From assembly GCA_044341025.1 (NCBI GenBank), contig JBIISM010000004.1:1-64000 (forward strand): a stretch of DNA of 64,000 bases. The letters are read 5' to 3'. Numbering within the stretch: the stretch's first letter is position 1; each line of letters opens with the position of its first letter. Shown here piece after piece: positions 50,375 to 59,811 of the stretch. The position numbers were made by a program, and so were the translations under genes. The notes under the pieces are model-generated. The model was not told where the DNA came from. It saw nothing but the letters and a program-made list of their open reading frames with translations, and did not search any database. This DNA comes from JABMMZ01 sp044341025. Lineage in GTDB: Bacteria; Bacteroidota; Bacteroidia; NS11-12g; UBA955.

Positions 50375-51610
50375 TCATTGTATTAAATCTTTGAGCATTA
50401 CAAAGGCCATATTTGCCGAGCGGCCTATGACATTCATCCTCTCACCATGGAAATGAAAAGTTTTAACAATAGTTTCTTGGGCAGAAGAAACGCCAATAAC
50501 AACCGTCCCAACTGGTTTTTCATCACTTCCCCCGGCAGGGCCTGCAACACCTGAAACGGCTATTGAATAATCTGTTTGCAAACGCTCTCTTACACCAATA
50601 GCCATTTGTGAAACCACTTGCTCACTCACTGCTCCAACTGTTTCAAACAAAGTTGATTCAACCCCCAATTGGTGGTGTTTGACTGAATTACTATAACTAA
50701 TTACTGAACCAACAAAAGCCTTTGAGGCGCCAGGAATTATAGTTAAAAGATGTGATATATAGCCACCAGTGCAACTTTCTGCAACACTTAAGGTCTTGCC
50801 ATTTGAGATTAAAATATTGGAAATAATTTCTGCTAGGGTTAAATCTTGAGTCGCAATAACACCAGCTCCTACCCTGTCAACTATTCTTTGTACAAAATAA
50901 TCAACAGATTTGTATATATCTATGCCATCGCTCATTGTGCCCGTTAAGCGCAATCTAACAACATTCAAACCCGGTAAATAGGCTAACTTTATATTGCTGG
51001 GCAATTGGTCTTCAATGTCTTCAATTTGTTTGGCCAGTATAGATTCGGGAATATTGAATGTTACAATGGTTTTGTGGTACAAACTTGGTTCTTGAAATCG
51101 TTCTTGAATTTTTGGCAAAGCCTTAAATTCAAATATGTTTTTCATTTCATACGGCACACCTGGAAGCGAAATAACAACTCGGCCATCAATTTCAAACCAC
51201 ATACCTGGTGCAGTTCCCCATTCATTGAATAAGGTAATGCAGCCGTCGGGCAATTCAGCTTGTATTTTATTGATTTCCATCAATTGCCTGCCACGGTCTT
51301 TAAAATACATTTCCAATTGATCTATCACCTCTTGATCAATACGCCAAGACATGCCAAAAAAATCTTTAAGCGTTTTCTTGGTAATGTCATCTTTTGTTGG
51401 CCCTAATCCACCCGTAATAATAACCAATTCAGAGCGCTTCATGCAGCTTGTGAGCATGTCCTTAATTTCATTTGCATCATCACTTATAGAATTTATTCTA
51501 TTAACCTTAATGTTTGATTTATTGAGCATTTGACCTAGCCAAGCGCTGTTGGTATCAACAACTTGACCGATCAACAATTCATCACCTATGGTTATAATTT
51601 CTGCTTGCAT
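50375..51610 (-). CDS. cinA: CinA family protein (nicotinamide-nucleotide amidohydrolase / competence-damage protein)
   Basis: 411 residues, two domains. Residues 1-~170: MoCF/COG1058-type domain with I-G-D-E-L-L-I-G-Q-V-V-D-T-N and T-G-G-L-G-P-T-K-D-D. Residues ~255-411: PncC deamidase with A-E-S-C-T-G-G (catalytic Ser region) and S-G-V-A-G-P-A-G-G. It recycles NMN to nicotinate mononucleotide, linking to NadE earlier in the window, and has been tied to competence in some bacteria. Single leftward gene. Confidence 0.93.
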   Translation of the reverse strand: MQAEIITIGDELLIGQVVDTNSAWLGQMLNKSNIKVNRINSISDDANEIKDMLTSCMKRSELVIITGGLGPTKDDITKKTLKDFFGMSWRIDQEVIDQLEMYFKDRGRQLMEINKIQAELPDGCITLFNEWGTAPGMWFEIDGRVVISLPGVPYEMKNIFEFKALPKIQERFQEPSLYHKTIVTFNIPESILAKQIEDIEDQLPSNIKLAYLPGLNVVRLRLTGTMSDGIDIYKSVDYFVQRIVDRVGAGVIATQDLTLAEIISNILISNGKTLSVAESCTGGYISHLLTIIPGASKAFVGSVISYSNSVKHHQLGVESTLFETVGAVSEQVVSQMAIGVRERLQTDYSIAVSGVAGPAGGSDEKPVGTVVIGVSSAQETIVKTFHFHGERMNVIGRSANMAFVMLKDLIQ

Positions 51611-52081
51611 GTTTACACCACAAAGATGAACAATTTAAACCCAGTAGCTAATTTCAAGTTTTCAACATAAAAAACAAATTGTTGCAGACCATTGCTGTAG
51701 AATTAATGGCAATAAAATTTCTCTGAATTAAGTCTTGTTGTATCCATGTTTATAGGAGGTAATGATAAAAAACCCATTTGTATTTTGCGCAATTTTAACC
51801 ATGCCCAGAATCAAGCTATTTTTATTGACAATAAAAGCAATTGGAAGGATTTTAAGTTCGTAAATAAATTGTCTTAAAAGGCGATGATTCATTAGTTTAT
51901 ACTTTATCCGTTAATTACGAAACAAAGGATTTCCACTGTCTTTTGGAAAATATTAAAACTAAGAACACTTGATTTTCCAAAGGGCTAGAAAATCAATTTT
52001 TTGAAAAGTTTAATTTTATCAACAAACGATAAAAAACAAAAGTGTAATATTAATTTTACAACATTAAGTTTCACTTCGCCA
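51611..52081. other. Intergenic region between cinA and dnaE
   Basis: 471 bases between divergent genes. It carries a probable broken small gene (51716-51972). No full promoter pair, tRNA or terminator is evident. Confidence 0.5.
51716..51972 (+). pseudogene. Possible frameshifted remnant of a small gene
   Basis: From 51716 (first ATG at 51746) one frame reads M-F-I-G-G-N-D-K-K-P-I-C-I-L-R-N-F-N-H then W-K-D-F-K-F-V-N-K before a stop at 51877. The next frame continues from about 51868 with I-V-L-K-G-D-D-S-L-V-Y-T-L-S-V-N-Y-E-T to a stop at 51972. Both halves look like coding sequence and would join if one A were restored at AAATAAATTG (51862-51871). I do not recognise the protein. It might be chance. 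Confidence 0.35.
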
Positions 52082-55000
52082 ATGCCTGAATTTACACACT
52101 TACACTGTCATACTCAATTTTCTTTATTAGATGGAGCCGCTTCCATTTCCAACTTATATAAAAAAGCGGTCGCAGATGGACAGAAAGCTATAGCAATTAC
52201 TGACCACGGCAACATGTTTGGCGTTTTTAACTTTGTTGCTGAGGCGGCAAAACACAATAAAGGCACAGATAAAATCAAGGCAATTGTTGGTTGTGAATTT
52301 TATATGGTAGAAGACCGGACCAGGAAATCTTTTACCAAAGAAGACAAAGACATTCGACACCACCAATTGTTGTTGGCTAAAAATGCAGAAGGATACAAGA
52401 ATTTATCTAAACTGTGTTCGCTGGGTTACATTGAAGGAATGTACAGCAAATGGCCTAGAATAGACAAGTCATTAATTGAAAAATACCATGAAGGTTTGAT
52501 TGCCACTTCTTGCTGTTTGGGAGCCATTATACCGAAGACCATCATGAAAAAAGGTGAAGCGGAGGCAGAAATTGAATTGAAATGGTGGCTGGATTTATTT
52601 GGCGATGATTTTTATATCGAATTACAAAGACACGGCCTAAAGGAACAAGACAAGGTGAATGAAGTTTTGGTACGCTTTGCCCACAAATACAACATTAAAA
52701 TGATTGCGACCAATGATTCTCATTATGTTGAAAAAGAGGATTACAATGCGCACGACATATTGCTGTGTGTAAATACCGGTGAAAAACAAAGCACACCCAA
52801 AATGTCTGACCTAGATGGTGACGACGACAAATTTATAAAAGGAAAACGTTTTGCTTTTCCAAACGACAATTTTTATTTCAAGACCCAGGCGGAGATGAAT
52901 ACACTTTTCATAGATATTCCTGAGGCTATAGATAATACGGGCGACATTGTGTCAAAGATCGAGCACTTGAATTTAAAGAAGGATATTCTATTGCCAAATT
53001 TCCCAGTACCACCAGAGTTTGAAACACAAGATGATTTTCTTGAGGACATGACTTGGACGGGCGCCAAGCGAAGATATGGAGATATCGATGCGGAAATTGA
53101 AGAAAGGATAAAGTTTGAATTGTTTACGATACGCACAATGGGATTTGCAGGATACTTCTTAATTGTATCTGATTTCATAAAAGCTGGCAGAGAAATGGGT
53201 GTGGTAATTGGCCCTGGACGTGGTTCTGCCGCTGGAAGTGCTGTTGCTTATTGCATTGGCATTACCAATATAGATCCCATTAAATACGACTTACTTTTTG
53301 AACGTTTTTTAAATCCAGAACGCAAAAGCATGCCAGATATAGATACAGATTTTGATGACGAAGGCCGTCAAAAAGTTATTGATTATGTGGTTGAAAAATA
53401 TGGACGCAATCAAGTGGCACAAATTGTAACCTATGGCAAGATGGCTGCAAAAATGAGTTTGAAGGACGTAGCGCGGGTTATGGACTTAAGCATGGATGAG
53501 TCGAACAATATAACACGCTTGGTTCCTTCCCGGCCATTGGGTTTGACATTAAAACAAGTTATCAATGCAAAAATTGAGGGCGTAAAAGAAGATGTTTTAG
53601 ACGCGGCAGATCATGGAGATGGTGCTGACCAAGAAGAGAGAGATACCATTTTATTGAGACAAGAGGATATTCCTGGCGTCCAACAATTAAGAGAATGGCA
53701 CAGTGACAGACACAACCTGAAGGAGGGAGAAGTACTAAGGCAAGCCATGCTATTAGAAGGCTCTGTAAGAAATACCGGCGTTCATGCGGCAGGTATAATT
53801 ATTGCGCCCAAAGACCTTTCTGAAATCGTTCCAGTGGCAGTGGCAAAAGATTCGAATTTGCTGTTAACGCAATTTGATGGAAGGGTTATTGAAGATGCCG
53901 GGGTTATAAAAATGGACTTTTTGGGTTTAAAGACCCTGTCAATTATTAAGACCGCAATGGAATTGATAAAGAAAAACCACAATGTAGATATAGATATAGA
54001 CAACATTCCTTTAGATGATCTAAAAACGTTTGAATTGTATCAAAGAGCCGAGACAACAGGAACGTTCCAATTTGAAAGTCCAGGTATGCAAAAATATTTA
54101 AGGGAGTTAAAGCCAGATAAATTTGAAGATTTAATTGCGATGAATGCCCTCTATCGTCCAGGTCCGATGGAATATATCCCAACATATGTCAAGCGCAAAC
54201 ATGGATTGGAACCTGTAACGTATGATATTGCCGAATTAGAAGTATACCTCTCTGACACTTATGGCATAACCGTTTACCAAGAGCAGGTTATGTTGTTGAG
54301 CCAATCACTTGCCGGTTTCAGCAAAGGTAAGGCAGACTCATTGAGAAAGGCCATGGGAAAAAAGAACTTGGCAGATTTGATGAAATTAAAGGACGAATTC
54401 ATGTCGGGCATTGCGGATAAAGGATTGGATCCTGTCAAATGTGAAAAAGTTTGGAAAGACTGGGAAGCATTTGCCTCCTATGCATTTAACAAATCGCACT
54501 CCACCTGTTACGCATTTGTGGCCTATCAGACAGGTTATTTAAAAGCCCACTACCCTGCTGAGTATATGGCGGCTGTTTTGAGTAACAACAGCAGCAACAT
54601 CGAAAAAATCAGTTTAATGATGCAAGAATGCACCCGAATGGGCACACCTGTATTGGGTCCTAGCGTTAATGAGAGTGATCGATTGTTTTCGGTAAACAGC
54701 AAAGGACAGATACGGTTTGGATTGTGCGCAGTAAAGGGTGTTGGTGATGCCCCAGCCATTAACTTAATTGAAGAAAGAGAATTAAACGGACCATTTAAAA
54801 ACATTTTTGATTTGTGTGCGCGTTGTAATCTGAGAAATGTCAATAGAAGAACCTTAGAAGCTTTGGTGAAAGGTGGTGGATTTGATTTTGACCCAAACTA
54901 CCACAAAGCACAATACCTTGCAGAAACTGAGAATGGCACTGGAATTGAAATTGCATTGAGATACGGCGCTAGAACCCAAGAAAACAATTTAAGCAACCAA

Positions 55001-55738
55001 GGCTCATTGTTCGGAGAAAGCAGCAAAGAAACCTTTGCAGAGCCCTCATTGCCTAAAGCTGAAACCTATTCAATACTTGAAGAATGTCAAATGGAAAAAG
55101 AAATGGTTGGTATTTTTATCAATCGACATCCTATGGATACGTTTAAAGTTGAATTTGATGCTTTGACGACCACTAAACTTACCGATTTAGAAGACATTAT
55201 AGAATTGGTAAAGACCAAACCAAACCCAGTTGTAGCCGGCATTGTTACGAGGGTTGACAATTTGATCACGAAAACAGGTAAAAACTATTCTAAATTCACT
55301 TTGCAAGACTATTCAGGTTCATTTACCTTCTTTGCATTTGGCCCTGCTTTTGATGCCCTTCGGTTAATTTTATACCCGAATCAATTTATTGTCTTAAAAT
55401 GTAAAATTGAGAAACCTAGATGGGCAAAAGAAGGTGGAAAACCATTTGAACTAAACATTGCTTCTGGAGAGAAAATGGAGGATGTAAAAGACCGCTATAT
55501 TAAAGGCCTTGGCATTAATATGCAATTAGAACACTTAAGTACAACATTGCTTGATGATTTGGAGAAAATATTTAAAAAATTTGAAGGAGAAATGCCCATT
55601 AATTTCAATGTAAGCAATAAAAGCAAGAACCATAAATTCGAGTTGTACAGCAGCGATAGGAAAATAGACATTTGTCCGGAGCTATTGGATGAACTAAGGC
55701 GATCTGACATTGAATACCAAGTGATACTAAAGAATTGA
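52082..55738 (+). CDS. dnaE: DNA polymerase III alpha subunit (replicative polymerase)
   Basis: 1218 residues. PHP domain at the N-terminus (F-T-H-L-H-C-H-T-Q-F-S-L-L-D-G, T-D-H-G-N-M-F), then the polymerase core with G-P-G-R-G-S-A-A-G-S and the catalytic aspartates in P-D-I-D-T-D-F-D-D-E, helix-hairpin-helix region near V-K-G-V-G-D-A-P, and an OB domain (V-A-G-I-V-T-R-V). It copies the chromosome and binds the tau product of dnaX at 16763-18465. The ATG at 52082 matches the family start; an in-frame codon 81 bases upstream adds unlike sequence. Confidence 0.96.
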   Translation: MPEFTHLHCHTQFSLLDGAASISNLYKKAVADGQKAIAITDHGNMFGVFNFVAEAAKHNKGTDKIKAIVGCEFYMVEDRTRKSFTKEDKDIRHHQLLLAKNAEGYKNLSKLCSLGYIEGMYSKWPRIDKSLIEKYHEGLIATSCCLGAIIPKTIMKKGEAEAEIELKWWLDLFGDDFYIELQRHGLKEQDKVNEVLVRFAHKYNIKMIATNDSHYVEKEDYNAHDILLCVNTGEKQSTPKMSDLDGDDDKFIKGKRFAFPNDNFYFKTQAEMNTLFIDIPEAIDNTGDIVSKIEHLNLKKDILLPNFPVPPEFETQDDFLEDMTWTGAKRRYGDIDAEIEERIKFELFTIRTMGFAGYFLIVSDFIKAGREMGVVIGPGRGSAAGSAVAYCIGITNIDPIKYDLLFERFLNPERKSMPDIDTDFDDEGRQKVIDYVVEKYGRNQVAQIVTYGKMAAKMSLKDVARVMDLSMDESNNITRLVPSRPLGLTLKQVINAKIEGVKEDVLDAADHGDGADQEERDTILLRQEDIPGVQQLREWHSDRHNLKEGEVLRQAMLLEGSVRNTGVHAAGIIIAPKDLSEIVPVAVAKDSNLLLTQFDGRVIEDAGVIKMDFLGLKTLSIIKTAMELIKKNHNVDIDIDNIPLDDLKTFELYQRAETTGTFQFESPGMQKYLRELKPDKFEDLIAMNALYRPGPMEYIPTYVKRKHGLEPVTYDIAELEVYLSDTYGITVYQEQVMLLSQSLAGFSKGKADSLRKAMGKKNLADLMKLKDEFMSGIADKGLDPVKCEKVWKDWEAFASYAFNKSHSTCYAFVAYQTGYLKAHYPAEYMAAVLSNNSSNIEKISLMMQECTRMGTPVLGPSVNESDRLFSVNSKGQIRFGLCAVKGVGDAPAINLIEERELNGPFKNIFDLCARCNLRNVNRRTLEALVKGGGFDFDPNYHKAQYLAETENGTGIEIALRYGARTQENNLSNQGSLFGESSKETFAEPSLPKAETYSILEECQMEKEMVGIFINRHPMDTFKVEFDALTTTKLTDLEDIIELVKTKPNPVVAGIVTRVDNLITKTGKNYSKFTLQDYSGSFTFFAFGPAFDALRLILYPNQFIVLKCKIEKPRWAKEGGKPFELNIASGEKMEDVKDRYIKGLGINMQLEHLSTTLLDDLEKIFKKFEGEMPINFNVSNKSKNHKFELYSSDRKIDICPELLDELRRSDIEYQVILKN

Positions 55739-55785
55739 TTACAAATTTATAAACCTAAAACAGAGCATTTGCAAGAACAAGCCAT

Positions 55786-55818
55786 TTGAGTTCACAAAAA
55801 AATAACTCAATGTTTTTT
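55786..55818 (+). terminator. Probable intrinsic terminator after dnaE
   Basis: TTGAGTT (55786-55792) and AACTCAA (55804-55810) form a 7-bp stem with an 11-base loop, followed by TG and six T. Weak in GC. Confidence 0.5.
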
Positions 55819-55860
55819 AAGGTAAATTTTCGAAAAAGCATTTGATTTGCAGCAAGAACC

Positions 55861-56517
55861 ATGTTAACAAAAGAACAAATTGCTAAACGCATTGCCCTAG
55901 AGCTAAAAGATGGCTACTATGTAAACTTAGGCATAGGCATACCAACCTTGGTGGCAAATTATATCCCTGAAGGCGTTGAAGTAATTTTGCAATCCGAGAA
56001 CGGGTTGCTTGGAATGGGTCCATTTCCATTTGAAGGTGAAGAAGATCCAGATTTAATTAACGCTGGCAAGCAGACCATTACCACCATTCCTGGCTCAGCA
56101 TTTTTTGACTCTGCTATGAGTTTTGGAATGATAAGGGCCGGTAAAGTTGACTTAACGGTGCTCGGCGCTATGGAAGTGAACGACAGAGGGGACATTGCCA
56201 ATTGGAAAATACCAGGAAAAATGGTTAAAGGCATGGGCGGTGCAATGGATCTAGTAGCAAGTGCAAAGAATATCATTGTAGCCATGCAACATGTAAACAA
56301 AGCTGGTGAGTCAAAGCTATTAAAAGAATGCAGTTTGCCAATAACAGGTATTGCCTGTGTTAAAAAAGTAGTGAGTGAATTGGGCTTTTTTGAAATTACG
56401 GAAGAAGGATTTGTGTTAATGGAAATAGCGCCAGGTGTGACGGTAGAAGACGTAAAGTCTAAAACAGAAGGCAGGTTGGTAATTAGTCCATATCTTAAGC
56501 AAATAGAAATTGCTTAA
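55861..56517 (+). CDS. scoB: 3-oxoacid CoA-transferase subunit B
   Basis: 218 residues. Family I CoA transferase, B subunit: Y-Y-V-N-L-G-I-G-I-P-T-L, the catalytic glutamate in Q-S-E-N-G-L-L-G-M-G-P, and G-A-M-E-V-N-D-R-G-D-I-A-N-W. It moves CoA from succinyl-CoA to acetoacetate, following HMG-CoA lyase. Subunit A usually sits directly upstream but is not in the window, so the two subunits are split in this genome or A lies elsewhere. Confidence 0.92.
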   Translation: MLTKEQIAKRIALELKDGYYVNLGIGIPTLVANYIPEGVEVILQSENGLLGMGPFPFEGEEDPDLINAGKQTITTIPGSAFFDSAMSFGMIRAGKVDLTVLGAMEVNDRGDIANWKIPGKMVKGMGGAMDLVASAKNIIVAMQHVNKAGESKLLKECSLPITGIACVKKVVSELGFFEITEEGFVLMEIAPGVTVEDVKSKTEGRLVISPYLKQIEIA

Positions 56518-56546
56518 ATATTAACTTTAGATATTTACGAATTCCG

Positions 56547-56554
56547 TATTTTTG
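56547..56554 (+). promoter_or_regulatory. -7 promoter box for the cystathionine gamma-synthase-like gene
   Basis: TATTTTTG ends 7 bases before the ATG at 56562, so transcription should start at or next to the start codon. Confidence 0.5.
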
Positions 56555-56561
56555 CTGCAAT

Positions 56562-57707
56562 ATGAAATTCGGAACCAAAGCCTTGCATGCGGGCATAGAA
56601 CCAGATCCTACTACTGGAGCGATTATGACTCCAATCTTTCAAACATCTACTTTTGTTCAAGAATATCCTGGCAAACACAAAGGCTATGCCTATGCGCGTG
56701 GTAAAAACCCGACCAGAACACAATTGGAAAACAATTTAGCAGCCCTAGAAAACGGCACAAATGCGCTTTGTTTTAGCAGTGGAATGGGTGCTGTAGATGC
56801 AGTTATTAAATTAATGAAACCAGGTGACGAGGTTATTACTGGCGATGATATTTACGGTGGCTCATACAGAATGTTTTCTAAAATATACGAACCATTTGGA
56901 ATAAAGTTTCATTATATTGATTTATACGATGCAAGCAATATTGAAAAGTATATCAACTCAAACACCAAATTAATTTGGGCTGAAACCCCAACCAATCCGA
57001 CCTTAAAGATAGTTGATATTGAGGCAGTAGCTACCCTTGCCAAAAAGCACAATTTAATATTAGCTATTGACAATACTTTTGCATCGCCATATCTACAAAA
57101 CCCATTAGACTTAGGCGCTGATATTGTAATGCACAGTGCGACAAAATACCTAGGTGGTCACAGCGATGTGGTAATGGGTGCTTTGGTAACAAAGGACCAA
57201 ACATTACATGAGCGCTTGGCTTTTATATTAAATAGTTGCGGTGCCAATCCGGGACCTATGGACAGTTTCTTAGTAATAAGAGGAATCAAAACTTTGCATT
57301 TGAGAATGAAAGCCCATTGTGAAAATGGAAAACAGGTTGCACATTACTTGAGAAACCATCCTAAAATTGGTAAGGTATACTGGCCAGGATTTGAAGATGC
57401 TGCAGGACATGAAATTGCAAAAAAACAAATGCGCGGCTTTGGCGGTATGGTTTCATTTACATTGAAAGGTGATGATTTTGAAGCTGCCATGCGTTTTGCC
57501 ACCAATGTAGAAATTTTCACACTTGCAGAATCATTGGGCGGTGTTGAAAGTTTGGTTAACCACCCTGCCAGTATGACCCATGCCAGTATCCCTAAAGAAG
57601 AAAGAGAAAAGGCCGGTGTTGTAGATGGTTTATTGCGATTAAGCGTTGGAGTTGAAGACATAGAAGACTTAATTGCGGATATAGAATCTGCCCTATCAAA
57701 AGTATAA
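56562..57707 (+). CDS. Cys/Met metabolism PLP enzyme (cystathionine gamma-synthase / beta-lyase type)
   Basis: 381 residues. Trans-sulfuration family: Y-A-Y-A-R-G-K-N-P-T-R near residue 45, A-E-T-P-T-N-P-T-L, I-D-N-T-F-A-S-P, and the PLP lysine in H-S-A-T-K-Y-L-G-G-H-S-D. The end V-G-V-E-D-I-E-D-L-I is typical. Members make or split cystathionine, or use O-acetylhomoserine; the precise reaction cannot be read from motifs, though the pattern is closest to cystathionine gamma-synthase. A terminator follows. Confidence 0.9.
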   Translation: MKFGTKALHAGIEPDPTTGAIMTPIFQTSTFVQEYPGKHKGYAYARGKNPTRTQLENNLAALENGTNALCFSSGMGAVDAVIKLMKPGDEVITGDDIYGGSYRMFSKIYEPFGIKFHYIDLYDASNIEKYINSNTKLIWAETPTNPTLKIVDIEAVATLAKKHNLILAIDNTFASPYLQNPLDLGADIVMHSATKYLGGHSDVVMGALVTKDQTLHERLAFILNSCGANPGPMDSFLVIRGIKTLHLRMKAHCENGKQVAHYLRNHPKIGKVYWPGFEDAAGHEIAKKQMRGFGGMVSFTLKGDDFEAAMRFATNVEIFTLAESLGGVESLVNHPASMTHASIPKEEREKAGVVDGLLRLSVGVEDIEDLIADIESALSKV

Positions 57708-57729
57708 GATCAAAATCAATTTAATAGAT

Positions 57730-57762
57730 AAAAGTCCATACATTGTGTTTGGACTTTTTTTT
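57730..57762 (+). terminator. Intrinsic terminator
   Basis: AAAAGTCCA and TGGACTTTT form a 9-bp stem with an 11-base loop and a run of eight T. Confidence 0.88.
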
Positions 57763-57847
57763 GTTGGATAACACTTATAGGATTTGAAGGGGTAAGTCAA
57801 ATATTAATAAATATTTTAAAAAATAAACGCCACATACCATTTATTTT

Positions 57848-58432
57848 GTGTCTAATAACAAATTGAAGCATACAGAAGACGACATATTGAATGGTTGTTT
57901 AAGAAATGAACCTTTTTTTCAGGAATTACTGTACAAGGTAAATTCAAAAAAAATGTTTGGGGTTTGCATGCGTTATGCGCCCAATAGAGATGTTGCCCAT
58001 GATATTTTTCAAGAAGGATTTATAAAAGTATTCAACTCTTTGAATCAATTTAAACGACAATCATCGTTAAGTTCTTGGATGTATAGGATTTTCGTGAACA
58101 CATCAATTAACTATATACAACGTTCAATAAAATCCAAATTTGAAGTAAGTATAAACGACAATTTAAATATAACAGAAGATGTAGTCAGTGAGATAGAAAA
58201 TGAACATTGGATTAACCATATTAGTAGTTCTGAAGCGCTTGACTTGGTTCAACAACTACCAGAGAAATATCGTTTAATCATCAATCTTTTCGCTATAGAA
58301 AAGCATAGCCATTCAGAAATATCGAAGATTCTAAACATTACAGAAGTTAGTTCTAGATCACAATTATCAAGAGCAAGGAAATTATTGTCTGAAAAGTTGA
58401 AAATAGAATTAAAATTAAAACTTGGAGAATAA
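57848..58432 (+). CDS. ECF-type RNA polymerase sigma factor
   Basis: 194 residues. Sigma region 2 is in F-G-V-C-M-R-Y-A-P-N-R-D-V-A-H-D-I-F-Q-E-G-F and F-K-R-Q-S-S-L-S-S-W-M-Y-R-I; region 4 in L-V-Q-Q-L-P-E-K-Y-R-L-I-I-N-L and H-S-E-I-S-K-I-L-N-I-T-E-V-S-S-R-S-Q. The start is GTG at 57848 or TTG at 57863; there is no ATG before region 2. Its last 11 bases overlap the membrane protein gene downstream, the usual place for its anti-sigma factor. The regulon is unknown but probably includes the T9SS gene next door. Confidence 0.9.
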   Translation: MSNNKLKHTEDDILNGCLRNEPFFQELLYKVNSKKMFGVCMRYAPNRDVAHDIFQEGFIKVFNSLNQFKRQSSLSSWMYRIFVNTSINYIQRSIKSKFEVSINDNLNITEDVVSEIENEHWINHISSSEALDLVQQLPEKYRLIINLFAIEKHSHSEISKILNITEVSSRSQLSRARKLLSEKLKIELKLKLGE

Positions 58433-59807
58433 GAATTTTGATATAGAATCATTGTTTGATAAGCTTTCTTCATTTGAAGCGAATCCAGATCCAAACCCAT
58501 GGGATGAGATTAAGGAAAGGATACATCCTATAGATTTTTTTATTGCAGATAAAGTTGGTTCATTAGACATAGAAACTGTTGATAACATTAAAGAAAGTAT
58601 TTTCAATGAAATCAATTCACAAAACACTTTAGACCATTTACTGAGTAAAAACTTTTTAGATTTAGAAATTGACCCGGAAAAAACCATTCATGAAATTTTC
58701 CCCAAAAAGAGAAATTACAAAAAAGCAATTTTTCTATTTCTTTTATTTCTAACAGGAATTATTTCAGGTATATTTTTGATTTTAAAACCTGCCTTAAATA
58801 TAAAACACAAAAGCAATGAAGAAGCAGAGATAATCAACCCTGTTTCAAAAACGGAAACGACGAATCACTCAGAATTCAAATCAAAGACAAAGGATGAAGA
58901 AACCAACGAACTTAGCAAATTAAAAGACGCTTTTAATCAGCCAATTTCTCATGCAAAACATTATTCACATCCAGAAATTTGGAATCAAAACGATGAATCA
59001 GAAATCAACAGCAAATTAACTTTAATTAAAAACAAGATTTCATATCAAGCCGAGGCATTGCAAAACATTGATTTAAATAAAACAATTCTTAAATTAAAAA
59101 GAATAAAGAAAGATGGGCTATTTAATATTTTTATAGGTCTAGGTTATCAAAATCAATCATTACAAAATACTCAAATTGACCAACCTGAATTTCATCATAA
59201 AGATGCATTAGACAACTTTAAAAACAGTGTTGGAACTAATTTATCAGGTATTCAAATCAATGGAGGTGTTGGACTTCAATTAAATAAAAAAATATACTTT
59301 CGCGCTGGCCTACAGTTCAATTATTCGAGTCAAAGCAAACAGTTTGAATACCTTTACACTGAGATTCCAGTGTATGGAATTGATGGAAAAATTATTGGAT
59401 ACCTAAACAGACCAGTCAATGCATCTACACATGTGAATCAAATGATAAAAACAAACACCGTAAACCTTTGTCTGCCCATTGAGACTATGGTTCAAATTAT
59501 TAATAAGGGTAAAAATAAAATTTATTTAGGCATAGGATTAGACATTGACCTACACAAGCAATTCAATAGTGTTGATTTCAGTTTTTCTGAAGAGAAATTA
59601 AATGCAATCAAATTGCAAACCAAACAATGGGTGAAACCTAGTTTTGGAATACTCTATCAATACAAACTTAATTCAAAAATCAATTTATTACTTCAGTATC
59701 AAGGAAAAAAGACCAACTCAAAAGCATTTTTTGACCAAACAAATTTCCGTTCAACTTATTTCATTTCAACCATTTCTGCAGGAGTCATATTGTCTCCTAA
59801 ATTTTAA
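58422..59807 (+). CDS. Membrane protein with cytoplasmic N-terminal part, one TM helix and C-terminal beta-barrel-like domain; probable anti-sigma factor
   Basis: 461 residues, TTG start overlapping the sigma gene. Residues 1-~95 are acidic and soluble (D-P-N-P-W-D-E-I-K-E near 23, a motif seen in anti-sigma-like N-terminal regions of Bacteroidota). A single helix spans ~101-121. Then a charged, helical linker (~130-225) and from ~232 alternating strands (F-N-I-F-I-G-L-G-Y-Q, F-R-A-G-L-Q-F-N-Y) ending S-P-K-F, with the C-terminal Phe of outer-membrane barrels. No zf-HC2 zinc motif is visible. The role as anti-sigma factor rests on position and topology only. Confidence 0.65.
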   Translation: MENKNFDIESLFDKLSSFEANPDPNPWDEIKERIHPIDFFIADKVGSLDIETVDNIKESIFNEINSQNTLDHLLSKNFLDLEIDPEKTIHEIFPKKRNYKKAIFLFLLFLTGIISGIFLILKPALNIKHKSNEEAEIINPVSKTETTNHSEFKSKTKDEETNELSKLKDAFNQPISHAKHYSHPEIWNQNDESEINSKLTLIKNKISYQAEALQNIDLNKTILKLKRIKKDGLFNIFIGLGYQNQSLQNTQIDQPEFHHKDALDNFKNSVGTNLSGIQINGGVGLQLNKKIYFRAGLQFNYSSQSKQFEYLYTEIPVYGIDGKIIGYLNRPVNASTHVNQMIKTNTVNLCLPIETMVQIINKGKNKIYLGIGLDIDLHKQFNSVDFSFSEEKLNAIKLQTKQWVKPSFGILYQYKLNSKINLLLQYQGKKTNSKAFFDQTNFRSTYFISTISAGVILSPKF

Positions 59808-59811
59808 TTAT

